Below are positions 43,618-52,084 of a stretch of DNA of 64,000 nucleotides, piece by piece (within the stretch, counting starts at the first letter, position 1; each line of letters opens with the position of its first letter). The stretch comes from DASUCS01 sp041166745 (GTDB lineage Bacteria; Actinomycetota; Acidimicrobiia; Acidimicrobiales; JACDCH01): assembly GCA_041166745.1 (NCBI GenBank), contig JBEEGH010000028.1, forward strand, positions 1-64,000, read 5' to 3'. The position numbers were made by a program, and so were the translations under genes. The notes below the pieces were generated by a model that saw nothing but the letters and a program-made list of their open reading frames with translations, was not told where the DNA came from and did no database searches.

Positions 43618-45209
43618 TGTCGGAGCTGCCCCAGACGATCCCCGGGGTCGTGCGCCGAGCGGCCGAGCTCTTCGGTGCGCGCGAGGGCGTCGTCGACGGC
43701 GACGTTCGGCTCACCTTCGCCGAGCTCGCGGCCGAGATCGACACCGCGGCCCGCGCACTGATCGCCACCGGCGTCGAGCCCGGCGATCGGATCGCCATCT
43801 GGGCCCCGAACGTGTACGAGTGGGCCGTCGCCGCGCTCGGCGTGCACTCGGTCGGCGGTGTCGTCATCCCGCTGAACACCCGCTTCAAGGGAGCCGAAGC
43901 CAGTTACGTGCTCGGCGCCGCCGGCGCCCGCAGGCTGTTCACCGTCACCGACTTCCTCGACACGAACTACGTCGACCTGCTGCGATCGCACGACGCGGCG
44001 ACTGACATCGAGCTCGACGACATCGTGATCCTGCGCGGCACCGTGCCCGACGGCTGCACGTCGTGGTCGAGCTTCATGGCCCGCGGCGCCGACATCGACC
44101 CCGGCGTGTCCGCGGCACGCGCCGACACCGTGCAACCGAGCGACCTCTGCGACATCCTCTTCACCTCGGGCACCACGGGTGCGCCGAAAGGGGCGATGCT
44201 CATGCACGCGGCGAGCATCCGCGCGTACGAGACGTGGTCCGACGTCGTCGGCTTGCGAGAGGGCGACCGCTACCTCATCGTCAACCCGTTCTTCCACGCC
44301 TTCGGATTGAAGGCCGGCATCCTCGCCGCGTTGCTCAAAGGGGCGACGATCGTGCCGCACCCGATCTTCGACGTGCCGTCGGTGATGCGGCGCATCCCCG
44401 AGGAACGCATCACGATGCTTCCCGGCCCTCCGGCGATCTTCCAGACGATCCTCAACCACCCCGACCTCGATCAGTTCGACTTTTCGACCCTGCGCCTCGC
44501 CGTCACGGGCGCGGCCCCGATCACCACCGAGATGATCATCGCCATGCGCGAGAAGCTCGGCTTCGAGAACGTCGTGACCGGCTACGGCCTCACCGAGGCG
44601 CACGGCATCGCCACGATGTGCCGGCACGACGACGACCCCGAGACGATCGCGAAGACCTCCGGCCGCGCCATCCCGGGCGTCGAGGTGCGCCTGGTGGACG
44701 ACGACGGCAACGAGGTACCGACCGGCTCGCCCGGCGAGGTCGTGGTGCGGGGCTACAACCTCATGAAGGGGTATCTCGACAATCCCGCGGCTACGGCCGA
44801 GGCCATCGACGCCGACGGATGGCTGCACACAGGCGACGTCGCCGTGGCCGACGCCGCCGGCAACATCGACATCACCGATCGTAAGAAGGACATGTTCATC
44901 GTCGGCGGCTTCAACGCGTATCCCGCGGAGATCGAGAGGGCGATGGCTGCGCATCCTGGGGTGGCCGTCGTCGCTGTGATCGGCGTGCCCGACCAGCGCC
45001 TCGGCGAAGTCGGGATGGCGTTCATCGTGGCCACCACCGGTACGACGATCGACGACGCCGAGTTGATCGCGTGGTGCCGCGAGCGCATGGCCAACTACAA
45101 GGTGCCGCGCTACATCGAGGTGGTCGACGCCCTGCCGCTGAACGCGTCGAACAAGGTGTTGAAGTTCGACCTGCGCGAGCGCGCCGCGAAGCTGATCAGC
45201 TCAGGCTGA
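43617..45209 (+). CDS. Acyl-CoA ligase (FadD-like)
   Basis: A 530-residue AMP-forming acyl-CoA ligase. P-loop LFTSGTTGAPKGAM begins near residue 181, the second motif is GYGLTEAHG, the hinge and A10 region shows DRKKDMFIVGGFNAYPAEIE (about 422), and the catalytic lysine is in NASNKVLKFDLR. Length is normal. It activates an acid for the CoA-dependent steps encoded next door. The 3' end overlaps the convergent SDR gene by 14 bases. Confidence 0.93.
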   Translation: MSELPQTIPGVVRRAAELFGAREGVVDGDVRLTFAELAAEIDTAARALIATGVEPGDRIAIWAPNVYEWAVAALGVHSVGGVVIPLNTRFKGAEASYVLGAAGARRLFTVTDFLDTNYVDLLRSHDAATDIELDDIVILRGTVPDGCTSWSSFMARGADIDPGVSAARADTVQPSDLCDILFTSGTTGAPKGAMLMHAASIRAYETWSDVVGLREGDRYLIVNPFFHAFGLKAGILAALLKGATIVPHPIFDVPSVMRRIPEERITMLPGPPAIFQTILNHPDLDQFDFSTLRLAVTGAAPITTEMIIAMREKLGFENVVTGYGLTEAHGIATMCRHDDDPETIAKTSGRAIPGVEVRLVDDDGNEVPTGSPGEVVVRGYNLMKGYLDNPAATAEAIDADGWLHTGDVAVADAAGNIDITDRKKDMFIVGGFNAYPAEIERAMAAHPGVAVVAVIGVPDQRLGEVGMAFIVATTGTTIDDAELIAWCRERMANYKVPRYIEVVDALPLNASNKVLKFDLRERAAKLISSG

Positions 45210-46092
45210 ACGGGTCTTTGCCCATCTGGTCGCGGATGGGGGTCACCTCGGGTTGCGCCATCGCCCGGCGCTGCCAGTTGGCGCCGTCGACCACCATCGT
45301 GTGGCCGTTGACAAACGACGCGTACGGCGACGCGAGGAACGTGGCCGCCCACCCGAGCTCGTGGGGGCGGCCGACGCGGTATGCCGGCTGGCGACGAGCC
45401 TCCGCAGTGCCGCGCCCAGGCGTCGACATGATGTCGGCGGTCTCGTCGACGTGGGGGAACAGGCCCGGCACGAGGCCGTTGACGCGGATCCCGTACGGCC
45501 CCCACTCGACCGCGAGCGACTCCGTCAGGTTCTTCACACCGGCCTTCGCGGCGGCGGAATGCGCGAAGCCCGGTCCGCCCGTCCACGCATAGGACGCGCC
45601 GATGTTGACGATGGCGCCGGGAGTCGCAGCGGCGATGTGCCGGCGGCCGAACTCGCGGCAGCAGTAGAACGTGCCGTTCAGCACGATGTCGACGACGGTG
45701 CGCCACCCGTTGGCGCTCAAGTCCTCCGCCGGGACGGGGAAGTTGCCGGCGGCGTTGTTGATGAGCACGTCCGGCAAACCGAAGCGCTCCTCGACGGTGT
45801 CGAACAGCGCGGCGACCTGCTCAGGCTGACGAAGGTCGACGGCGACGTCGATCACGTCGGCGCCCAGTGCGGACATCGCGTCGACGCCGGCCTTGCGATG
45901 CTCCTCGGCGCGACTGGCGATCACGAGTCGAGCACCGAGGCGGGCGAACTCCGACGCGATCGCCTTGCCGAGTCCGGTGCCGCCACCGGTGACGATGACC
46001 GTTTGACCCGCGAACGTGTCGGGCTTCAGCGCGGTCTCGCCGATGGGCGGCGGTTCGGGCGCACCGATCGGCTGTTGCGCGTCTGCGGTCAC
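45196..46092 (-). CDS. SDR-family reductase, 2,4-dienoyl-CoA reductase-like
   Basis: A 298-residue SDR with cofactor motif TGGGTGLG and NNAAGNFPVPAEDLS. The usual YxxxK is replaced by HSAAAK in GFAHSAAAKAGVKNL, the pattern of 2,4-dienoyl-CoA/trans-enoyl-CoA reductases, where the tyrosine lies elsewhere (a candidate is GASYAW). The extended, Pro-rich N-terminus (about 28 residues) is unusual. The GTG start overlaps the stop of the enoyl-CoA hydratase gene (GTGA), supporting a role in beta-oxidation. Confidence 0.87.
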   Translation of the reverse strand: MTADAQQPIGAPEPPPIGETALKPDTFAGQTVIVTGGGTGLGKAIASEFARLGARLVIASRAEEHRKAGVDAMSALGADVIDVAVDLRQPEQVAALFDTVEERFGLPDVLINNAAGNFPVPAEDLSANGWRTVVDIVLNGTFYCCREFGRRHIAAATPGAIVNIGASYAWTGGPGFAHSAAAKAGVKNLTESLAVEWGPYGIRVNGLVPGLFPHVDETADIMSTPGRGTAEARRQPAYRVGRPHELGWAATFLASPYASFVNGHTMVVDGANWQRRAMAQPEVTPIRDQMGKDPFSLS

Positions 46093-46823
46093 GCGTCGCG
46101 CTCGTGCTTGAGGAACGTCTGCGCCACCATCTCCTCGTCCATGGACGCGAGCACGTCTGGGGTCGCGAGATGACCGAGGATGCGCCGCGCGACGCGAATC
46201 GTCGGCTCCGGCGCGGCGGCGATCTTGTTGGCCATCTCGAACACTTCCTCGTCGAGCTGGTCGCGAGGTACGACGCGTGACACCACGCCGTGGTGCAGCG
46301 CCTCTTGCGCGTCCATCGCGCGACCGGTGAGCACCAGGTCGGCGGTCACACCGTGCCCACACATCTGGAACAGCCGCGCGACACCGCCGGTGTCCGGGAT
46401 CACGCCGTGCGTCACCTCGGGGAGCATGAAGCGCGCCTCCTCGCTCGCGATGCGGATGTCGCACAGCAGCGCGCGTTGGAAGCTGGCGCCGATCGCCCAA
46501 CCCTGCATCGCCACGAGGATCGGCACGTGCAGATCGAAGATCTGGCGGATTCCGGCGTGGCCGCGGGCCATCAGCTCGTGATGCGTGAGCTCAACGGCCC
46601 CACCGCCGATGGCGGCCACATCTCGTCCCGACGAGAACGACTTGCCCTCCGCCCGCCAGACCACAGCCCGCACGTCGGGCAGCTCCGCGAGCTCGCCCAG
46701 GATCTCGAAGAGCCGCACATCCATCGCGTCGTCGAACGCGTTGTGCTTGTCGGGCTGATCGTTGGTGATGACGGCGATCGGCCCGTCGATCTCGAGCCGT
46801 ACTCGCGCTTCGTTCGACGCCAT
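46089..46823 (-). CDS. Enoyl-CoA hydratase/isomerase (crotonase) family
   Basis: A 244-residue crotonase-fold protein. The first oxyanion-hole segment is GKSFSSGRDVAAIGG and the second is MQGWAIGASFQRALLCDIRIA; DKHNAFDD is the CoA-binding N-terminal motif. The ATG at 46823 gives the natural N-terminus and lies nine bases after a TATGAT -10 box, so the message is probably near-leaderless. It is divergent from another crotonase gene and coupled to the dienoyl-CoA-reductase-like SDR. Confidence 0.9.
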   Translation of the reverse strand: MASNEARVRLEIDGPIAVITNDQPDKHNAFDDAMDVRLFEILGELAELPDVRAVVWRAEGKSFSSGRDVAAIGGGAVELTHHELMARGHAGIRQIFDLHVPILVAMQGWAIGASFQRALLCDIRIASEEARFMLPEVTHGVIPDTGGVARLFQMCGHGVTADLVLTGRAMDAQEALHHGVVSRVVPRDQLDEEVFEMANKIAAAPEPTIRVARRILGHLATPDVLASMDEEMVAQTFLKHERDA

Positions 46824-46832
46824 AAGCCGGGG

Positions 46833-46838
46833 ATCATA
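46833..46838 (-). promoter_or_regulatory. -10 box TATGAT for leaderless crotonase transcript
   Basis: Reading leftward, TATGAT lies nine bases before the ATG of the crotonase gene, with no Shine-Dalgarno between. The whole divergent gap is 41 bases. This supports a near-leaderless mRNA. Confidence 0.45.
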
Positions 46839-46864
46839 AGTTGCTGCGCCATGAAGGTTGCTCT

Positions 46865-47674
46865 GTGAACCCCCGTCCACCGGAGGGCGATTGGCTGGGC
46901 ACGCCGTACCTGCGCTTCGAGCGCCACGGCTCACTTGCTCACTGCGTGGTCGACCGGCCGGAGAAACGCAATGCCATGACACCAGCGATGTACTTCGGCG
47001 TGCGGCGGGCCGTCGATGTGGTGAATCGCGACGCCGCGCTGGCGGGGCTGCTCGTCACCGGCGTCGGCGACGTGTTCATCCCCGGCGGCGACATGAGCTC
47101 GACGTACGACGACAACTGGACCGACCTCGGCGACGTGCTGAACATGGACGTCACTCCGTTCGACGCGATCCGCCACTCGGCCAAGCCGGTCGTCAGCGCG
47201 ATCAACGGCATCGCGTTCGGAGGCGGGATGATGATCGCGATGCTGTCGGATGTGGCCGTCGCGTCGGACCGGTCGACGTTTCGTTCACCCGAGATCTATC
47301 GCGGCATCGCTGACACGCACTACAGCCAGATCCTCCCGCACCAAGTCGGCATCGCCCGAGCGCGCGATCTACTGCTCAGTGGACGCACGCTCACCGCCGC
47401 CGAGGCGTGCGACTGGGGGCTGGTGACGCGCATCGTTCCTCACGATTCGCTCATGGCCGCGGCGACGCAAGTACTCACCGAGTGCTGCTGGGGTGCACCC
47501 GAAGCCCGGCGTGAGGTGAAGCGGGCGATCAATCTCCAGTACGGCAGCTACGACCGCATGGCGATGGACGCCAGCCTTCGCGGCCACGAATACGTCGAAG
47601 GATGGACGTCGTTCTCCGAACGCCGCGCCCCCGACTGGATCCCCGAAGACATCCGCCCGGAAGGCCGCCTGTGA
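46865..47674 (+). CDS. Enoyl-CoA hydratase/isomerase (crotonase) family
   Basis: A 269-residue crotonase. CoA-binding motif DRPEKRNAMTPAMYF, oxyanion segments FIPGGDMSS and INGIAFGGGMMIAMLSDVAVA, and a C-terminal arm ending WTSFSERRAPDWIPEDIRPEGRL. GTG start with GAAGG seven bases upstream. GTGA-coupled to the second amidohydrolase. It probably hydrates or isomerises an unsaturated acyl-CoA in the same pathway. Confidence 0.9.
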   Translation: MNPRPPEGDWLGTPYLRFERHGSLAHCVVDRPEKRNAMTPAMYFGVRRAVDVVNRDAALAGLLVTGVGDVFIPGGDMSSTYDDNWTDLGDVLNMDVTPFDAIRHSAKPVVSAINGIAFGGGMMIAMLSDVAVASDRSTFRSPEIYRGIADTHYSQILPHQVGIARARDLLLSGRTLTAAEACDWGLVTRIVPHDSLMAAATQVLTECCWGAPEARREVKRAINLQYGSYDRMAMDASLRGHEYVEGWTSFSERRAPDWIPEDIRPEGRL

Positions 47675-48957
47675 GCGTCGACGACATGATCTTCATCAGT
47701 GTCGACGATCACGTCGTCGAGCCGCCGAACGTGTTCGACGGGCGGTTGCCGGCCAAGTACGCGGACCTCGCACCGAAGGTGGAGCACACCAGCAGCGGCA
47801 ACGACGTGTGGGTCTTCGACGGCCAGACGATTCCGAACATCGGCTTGAACGCGGTCGCGGGTCGTCCCAAAGAGGAGTACGGCGTGAACCCCACGTCGTT
47901 CGAGGAGATGCGGCCCGGTTGTTACGACGTGAACGAGCGGGTCAAGGACATGAGCGCCGGCGGCGTGCTCGCGTGCCTGTGCTTCCCGTCGTTCCCCTCT
48001 TTTTCCGGGCGGCTGTTCGGTGCCGTCGCCGACAAAGATCTCGCGCTCGCCGTAACGCGGGCGTACAACGACTGGCACATCGACGAGTGGTGCGGCACGC
48101 ATCCCGGGCGCTTCATCCCCATGGCGTTGCCGGTGCTGTGGGATCCCGAGCTGTGTGCGGCCGAGATCCGGCGCGTGGCGGCGAAGGGCTGCCACGCGAT
48201 GACGTTCACCGAGAACCCGGCAACGCTCGGTCTGCCGAGCTTCCACGACGCGCACTGGGACCCGATGTGGCGTGCGCTCGTCGACCACGACGTGGTGCTG
48301 AACGTGCATCTCGGTTCGTCGGGGAAGCTCGCGGTGACCGCTCCTGACGCGCCTATGGACGTGATGATCACGTTGCAACCCATGAACATCTGCATGGCCG
48401 CCGCCGATCTCGTGTGGTCGCGCGTGTTCAAGGAGTTCCCGTCGCTTCACGTCGCGCTCTCGGAAGGTGGTACGGGGTGGATCCCGTACTTCCTCGACCG
48501 GCTCGACCGCACGTACGACATGCACCACCTCTGGACCGGGCAGGACTTCGGCGATCGGGTGCCGTCGGACATCTTCCGTGAGCACATCCTCACGTGCTTC
48601 ATCGCCGACCCCGTCGGGCTCGCGCTGCGCAACGAGATCGGCATCGACAACATCTGCTGGGAGCAGGACTATCCCCACTCCGATTCGTCGTGGCCTCACG
48701 CGCCCGAGGAGCTCGTCGAGATGGCGGCTCGCTACGACGTGCCGCGCGACGAGCTCGACAAGATCACGCACGAGAACGCGATGCGCTGGTACCACTTCGA
48801 CCCGTTCGCCCATCGCCCACGCGAGCAGTGCACCGTTGGCGCGTTGCGCGCCTCGGTGGCAGGTCACGACGTTTCGATCCGTGCCATGGACCAGGGCCGC
48901 TTCGGAGGCGTTGCCGCCAAGACGCTCGCGCAGCTCGCCGAGGAAGCGACCGCGTAG
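47671..48957 (+). CDS. Amidohydrolase-family protein
   Basis: A 428-residue amidohydrolase_2-type enzyme. The metal motif SVDDHVVEPPNVFDGRLP opens the protein; later LNVHLGSSG, LSEGGTGWIPYFLDRLDR and EQDYPHSDSSWP carry further ligands. It is larger than its paralogue at 42445. Coupled by GTGA to the crotonase gene, it probably opens or decarboxylates a ring or acyl intermediate. Confidence 0.88.
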   Translation: MSVDDMIFISVDDHVVEPPNVFDGRLPAKYADLAPKVEHTSSGNDVWVFDGQTIPNIGLNAVAGRPKEEYGVNPTSFEEMRPGCYDVNERVKDMSAGGVLACLCFPSFPSFSGRLFGAVADKDLALAVTRAYNDWHIDEWCGTHPGRFIPMALPVLWDPELCAAEIRRVAAKGCHAMTFTENPATLGLPSFHDAHWDPMWRALVDHDVVLNVHLGSSGKLAVTAPDAPMDVMITLQPMNICMAAADLVWSRVFKEFPSLHVALSEGGTGWIPYFLDRLDRTYDMHHLWTGQDFGDRVPSDIFREHILTCFIADPVGLALRNEIGIDNICWEQDYPHSDSSWPHAPEELVEMAARYDVPRDELDKITHENAMRWYHFDPFAHRPREQCTVGALRASVAGHDVSIRAMDQGRFGGVAAKTLAQLAEEATA

Positions 48958-48972
48958 CCCGCCGCGTCGCAC

Positions 48973-49935
48973 TCAGCGCGCGGCCGGGAGCACCTCGTCC
49001 ACGACGCGGTGCAAGTACGGCCACGCCAAGCTCGGCGGCAGGCCGCCGCACAACGGATGCAGCGGCAGGATGCCGTGGGTCCGGACGTGTTCGACGGCCT
49101 CGCCGACGGTGAAGACGCGATGGGCGCCGCCCTCGGCGCGCAGGTCGTCCACCGTCTTGCTGTGCGACACGCTCGCGATCTCGGCGTCGTCGTTCCATTC
49201 GGCGTACGTGACGGCGTCGTGCAGCAGGTAGGGGCCGAGTTCGTCCCACGCCTGATCGACGTCGTCGGCGACGAACACCGTCATCGGATCGCCGGGGCTC
49301 GGCAGCGTGATGTGTCCCGGTGTCCGGCCCACCCGTGCTGCCTCCTCGTTGTAGGCAACGGCCAGCTCGGGGCGATCGGTTTGCGCGAGGAAGTCGAGGC
49401 CGAACCGGGCGGCGCGCCTCGCGGCCGCCACCGAACCACCGCCGTACGCGATCGACGGGCCGCCGTCGGTCGATGGTTTCGGTGTCACCCAGATTCGTCG
49501 GCCGTCGTGGTCGAACGGCTCACCCTTCAGTGCTTCGAGCACGACCGCGAGGTTGTCTTCCGCGCGCCGCGCGCGGTCGGCAGACGCGACGCCGAACATC
49601 GCGTACTCCTCCGGCCGGTAGCCGAGCCCGAACACGTAGGACACCCGACCACCACTGATGATGTCGAGCACCACCATCTCCTCGGCCAGCCGCACCGGTT
49701 CGTAGAGCGGCAGGATCGCGGCGCCGATCAGCAACGGCAGGGTCGTCGTGCGAGCGGCCATCGCGGACGCGACGACGATGGGAGTCGGGAGGTATCCGTC
49801 GGGCGAAGCGTGATGCTCCGACAGCACCACCAGCGCACATCCCCTGGTCTCTGACCACTCGACCATGTCGAGGGCGGCGGCGTACAGCGCGGCCGGCGCG
49901 ACGCCACCGGCAGGAGCGCGCAGGTCGAACCGCAT
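48973..49935 (-). CDS. LLM-class flavin-dependent oxidoreductase
   Basis: A 320-residue luciferase-like monooxygenase or F420-dependent enzyme. Features include LSEHHASPDGYLPTPIVVAS, LIGAAILPLYEPVRLAEE and SGGRVSYVFGLGYRPEEYAMFGV, all standard. The ATG at 49935 (MRFDLRAPAGG) is preferred over an upstream in-frame start. It ends 15 bases from the amidohydrolase stop and is divergent from the binding-protein-like gene. Confidence 0.9.
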   Translation of the reverse strand: MRFDLRAPAGGVAPAALYAAALDMVEWSETRGCALVVLSEHHASPDGYLPTPIVVASAMAARTTTLPLLIGAAILPLYEPVRLAEEMVVLDIISGGRVSYVFGLGYRPEEYAMFGVASADRARRAEDNLAVVLEALKGEPFDHDGRRIWVTPKPSTDGGPSIAYGGGSVAAARRAARFGLDFLAQTDRPELAVAYNEEAARVGRTPGHITLPSPGDPMTVFVADDVDQAWDELGPYLLHDAVTYAEWNDDAEIASVSHSKTVDDLRAEGGAHRVFTVGEAVEHVRTHGILPLHPLCGGLPPSLAWPYLHRVVDEVLPAAR

Positions 49936-49981
49936 CAGATACACGAGCCGGGAGCCTACGATCGCCCGCCAGGAGATCGAG

Positions 49982-51340
49982 ATGCCGGACACACCCGAAC
50001 ACCATCCCTACGCGGAACGAATGTTCCCCGCGCCCGTCGACCACGGCATCGCGCAACCCGACCGCGCCGTGTGCAACGTGCCCTTCAGCACGAGCTCCAA
50101 CCTCGAGGGCATCGGCGGCGAGGGCGGCCAGTGGTACGAGGGCGGAGGGGCCGTCGGCGAGCGAGCCGTCGCCGAGATCGTCGTCTATCCGCCGACCAGG
50201 GGCGTACAGACGCAGGGCGACCCGTTCGAGCCGGTGAAGATCGGGATCCTCGTCGACATGGATCTCGGGCAGTTGCTCGCCGACTGGCTCGACCCGTCCA
50301 TCCTCGCCCTCGAGGATGCGATGAACGAGGGCGTGTGGGGCCGCAGCCCGGTCGCGCTCGTCACCGCCGACGCCCGAGGCCTCCCGCGGGAGAACTATCG
50401 CAAGGTCATCGAGGGCTACAAGTGGCTCGTCGACCAGGGCTGCGTCGTGATCATCGGGCCGTTGATCTCGGACAACTGCCTCACGTTGCAACCCGTCGCC
50501 GACGAGATCGGCGTGCCGGTCATCGGCTGGACGGGCGCGCACCGGTTCGCAAGTGAATCGTGTTTCACGATCGCCAACGGCGACATCCCCACCGAGGGCG
50601 TGATGTGTGCCAACTGGCTGTACCAACACGGCCACACGAAGGTCGGGTTGTTCTGGGAAGCCGGATCGTCCGGGCGCGACTACGCCGACTTCTTCCGCGA
50701 CGAAGCCATGCGGCTCGGTATGACCGTGACGCGCGAGGTGATGCTCGAGCCGAATCCGCGCGGGCTCAAGGAACATCTGGCCGAGATGCGCGACATGGGC
50801 ACGCAGGGCATCTACTACGGCGGCTACGGCTACTCGACCTTCCACTTCGCCGAGGCGTTCCGAGCCCTCGACTGGGATCCGCCCCGCGTGATGGGTACCG
50901 CGTTCATGTTCTATTCGAACTCGAACGCGTGGGCGCAAGGACTCGAGGGATGGCACGGCATCGACCAGCTGGGCGAGGACGGCGCCAACCCGAACTACGA
51001 AGCGATGCTGCAACGCTTCTCTGCGCGATTCGGTCGCGCGACGCGCAACGTCGTGGTCGCGCTCGCGTACGACACAGCTCGCGCCGCGTTGCAGGGCATC
51101 GCCAATGCCGCCATCCCCACGCCGCGTCACGTCCGCGACGGGCTCGAGCGCATCCGCTGGATGCCCGCGACCAACGGTGGACCGTCCTGCTACGTGCAGT
51201 TCGGCCCGGGCGACCACAAGGGGTACAAGGGCGACTTCCTCACCTTCCGCGAACTGCGCGACGGGAAGCTGCGCTTCGACGGCTACTACCGCCCGCAGTG
51301 GCCCTCGAATGCCGCTCCGAACGCGGACTCGAGGCAATAG
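49982..51340 (+). CDS. Periplasmic-binding-protein-like receptor without signal peptide
   Basis: A 452-residue type 1 periplasmic-binding-protein fold (Peripla_BP_6/AmiC-like). The ligand domain starts near residue 80 (VKIGILVDMDLGQLLADWLDPS) and includes CVVIIGPLISDNCLTLQPVADEIGVPVIGW. The start is firm: ATG with AGGAG seven bases upstream. There is no signal peptide or lipobox, so the protein should be cytosolic, like the amide sensor AmiC. No ABC permease is next to it. The last codons SRQ and the TAG stop lie in the palindrome at 51328. Confidence 0.78.
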   Translation: MPDTPEHHPYAERMFPAPVDHGIAQPDRAVCNVPFSTSSNLEGIGGEGGQWYEGGGAVGERAVAEIVVYPPTRGVQTQGDPFEPVKIGILVDMDLGQLLADWLDPSILALEDAMNEGVWGRSPVALVTADARGLPRENYRKVIEGYKWLVDQGCVVIIGPLISDNCLTLQPVADEIGVPVIGWTGAHRFASESCFTIANGDIPTEGVMCANWLYQHGHTKVGLFWEAGSSGRDYADFFRDEAMRLGMTVTREVMLEPNPRGLKEHLAEMRDMGTQGIYYGGYGYSTFHFAEAFRALDWDPPRVMGTAFMFYSNSNAWAQGLEGWHGIDQLGEDGANPNYEAMLQRFSARFGRATRNVVVALAYDTARAALQGIANAAIPTPRHVRDGLERIRWMPATNGGPSCYVQFGPGDHKGYKGDFLTFRELRDGKLRFDGYYRPQWPSNAAPNADSRQ

Positions 51341-51370
51341 GGGGCGGTTACCGCTCCCTATTGCCTCGAG
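51328..51370. repeat. Second palindrome family, copy A (shared by two convergent genes)
   Basis: Arms beginning CTCGAGGCAATAG pair over 20 positions (one G-T pair) around the loop TTA. In plus frame the left arm encodes Ser-Arg-Gln-TAG, ending the binding-protein gene (stop 51338-51340). In minus frame the right arm does the same for the SDR gene (stop 51358-51360). Two unrelated proteins thus share the tail SRQ. A related copy lies at 61590. Confidence 0.93.
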
Positions 51371-52059
51371 AATGGGCCGCCGGGGGGTTCGAGGTGGACG
51401 ATGGGCATGGCGACTTCGGGATGGGCATGCAGCGTCGCGAGGAGTGACACCACCACGTGCGCGAGGCCGTCGAGCGGCATCGTGTTGGCGGTGTGCTGAC
51501 CGCGCTCGATCCACCGGTTGAACGCCTCGCCGAGAAGGTCGCCGTCCCAGCCGCCGGCAAAACCCGTGCTCATCGTGGGGCCGAGGGTGGCCCGCACGAA
51601 ACGCACCTCCGGGTGCTCGGCCCGCAGACCGTCGACCAACCGGTTGAGCGCGGCCTTGCTGACGCCGTACGAACCGAGGCCCCACCGATGCTCGTCGTCC
51701 GTTGTCGACGAGCAGAACAGCATCACGCCGTTCGACGTAGCGAGCAGCGGCACGGCGTGCTTCGCCACGAGCGCGGCGCCGACGACATTGGTCTCGAGCG
51801 TGGCGCGCCAATCGTCGGCCGACTGATCGCTCAGGGGCGCGAGCTGCGCGATGCCAGAGGCGTAGAGCACGGCGTCGAGTTCAGCGATGGTGTCGAAACC
51901 CCTGGCGACGGACGCTTCGTCGCGCACGTCGAGCGTGATCGACCGCCACGCCTCGACGGATCGTCGGGCGGCGACGATCACGTCGTGGCCTTCGTGCACT
52001 GCTTGCGAGGCGACGGCGTGGCCGATGCCGGAGGAGCCGCCGACGACGAGCAACTTCAT
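51358..52059 (-). CDS. Short-chain dehydrogenase/reductase
   Basis: A 233-residue SDR. The nucleotide motif VVGGSSGIG opens the protein; YASGIAQ stands in the NNAG position; the active site is SSTTDD and SYGVSKAAL. Slightly shorter than average. The C-terminus GPFSRQ is completed inside the 51328 palindrome. Divergent from the methyltransferase gene by 25 bases. Confidence 0.88.
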   Translation of the reverse strand: MKLLVVGGSSGIGHAVASQAVHEGHDVIVAARRSVEAWRSITLDVRDEASVARGFDTIAELDAVLYASGIAQLAPLSDQSADDWRATLETNVVGAALVAKHAVPLLATSNGVMLFCSSTTDDEHRWGLGSYGVSKAALNRLVDGLRAEHPEVRFVRATLGPTMSTGFAGGWDGDLLGEAFNRWIERGQHTANTMPLDGLAHVVVSLLATLHAHPEVAMPIVHLEPPGGPFSRQ

Positions 52060-52084
52060 CGATCCAGACAGTACGTTGCCGCCG

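Noticed and set aside
49520..51811. A 763-residue leftward ORF opposite the binding-protein gene
   Set aside because: It is antisense to three well-supported genes and has no recognisable domain.
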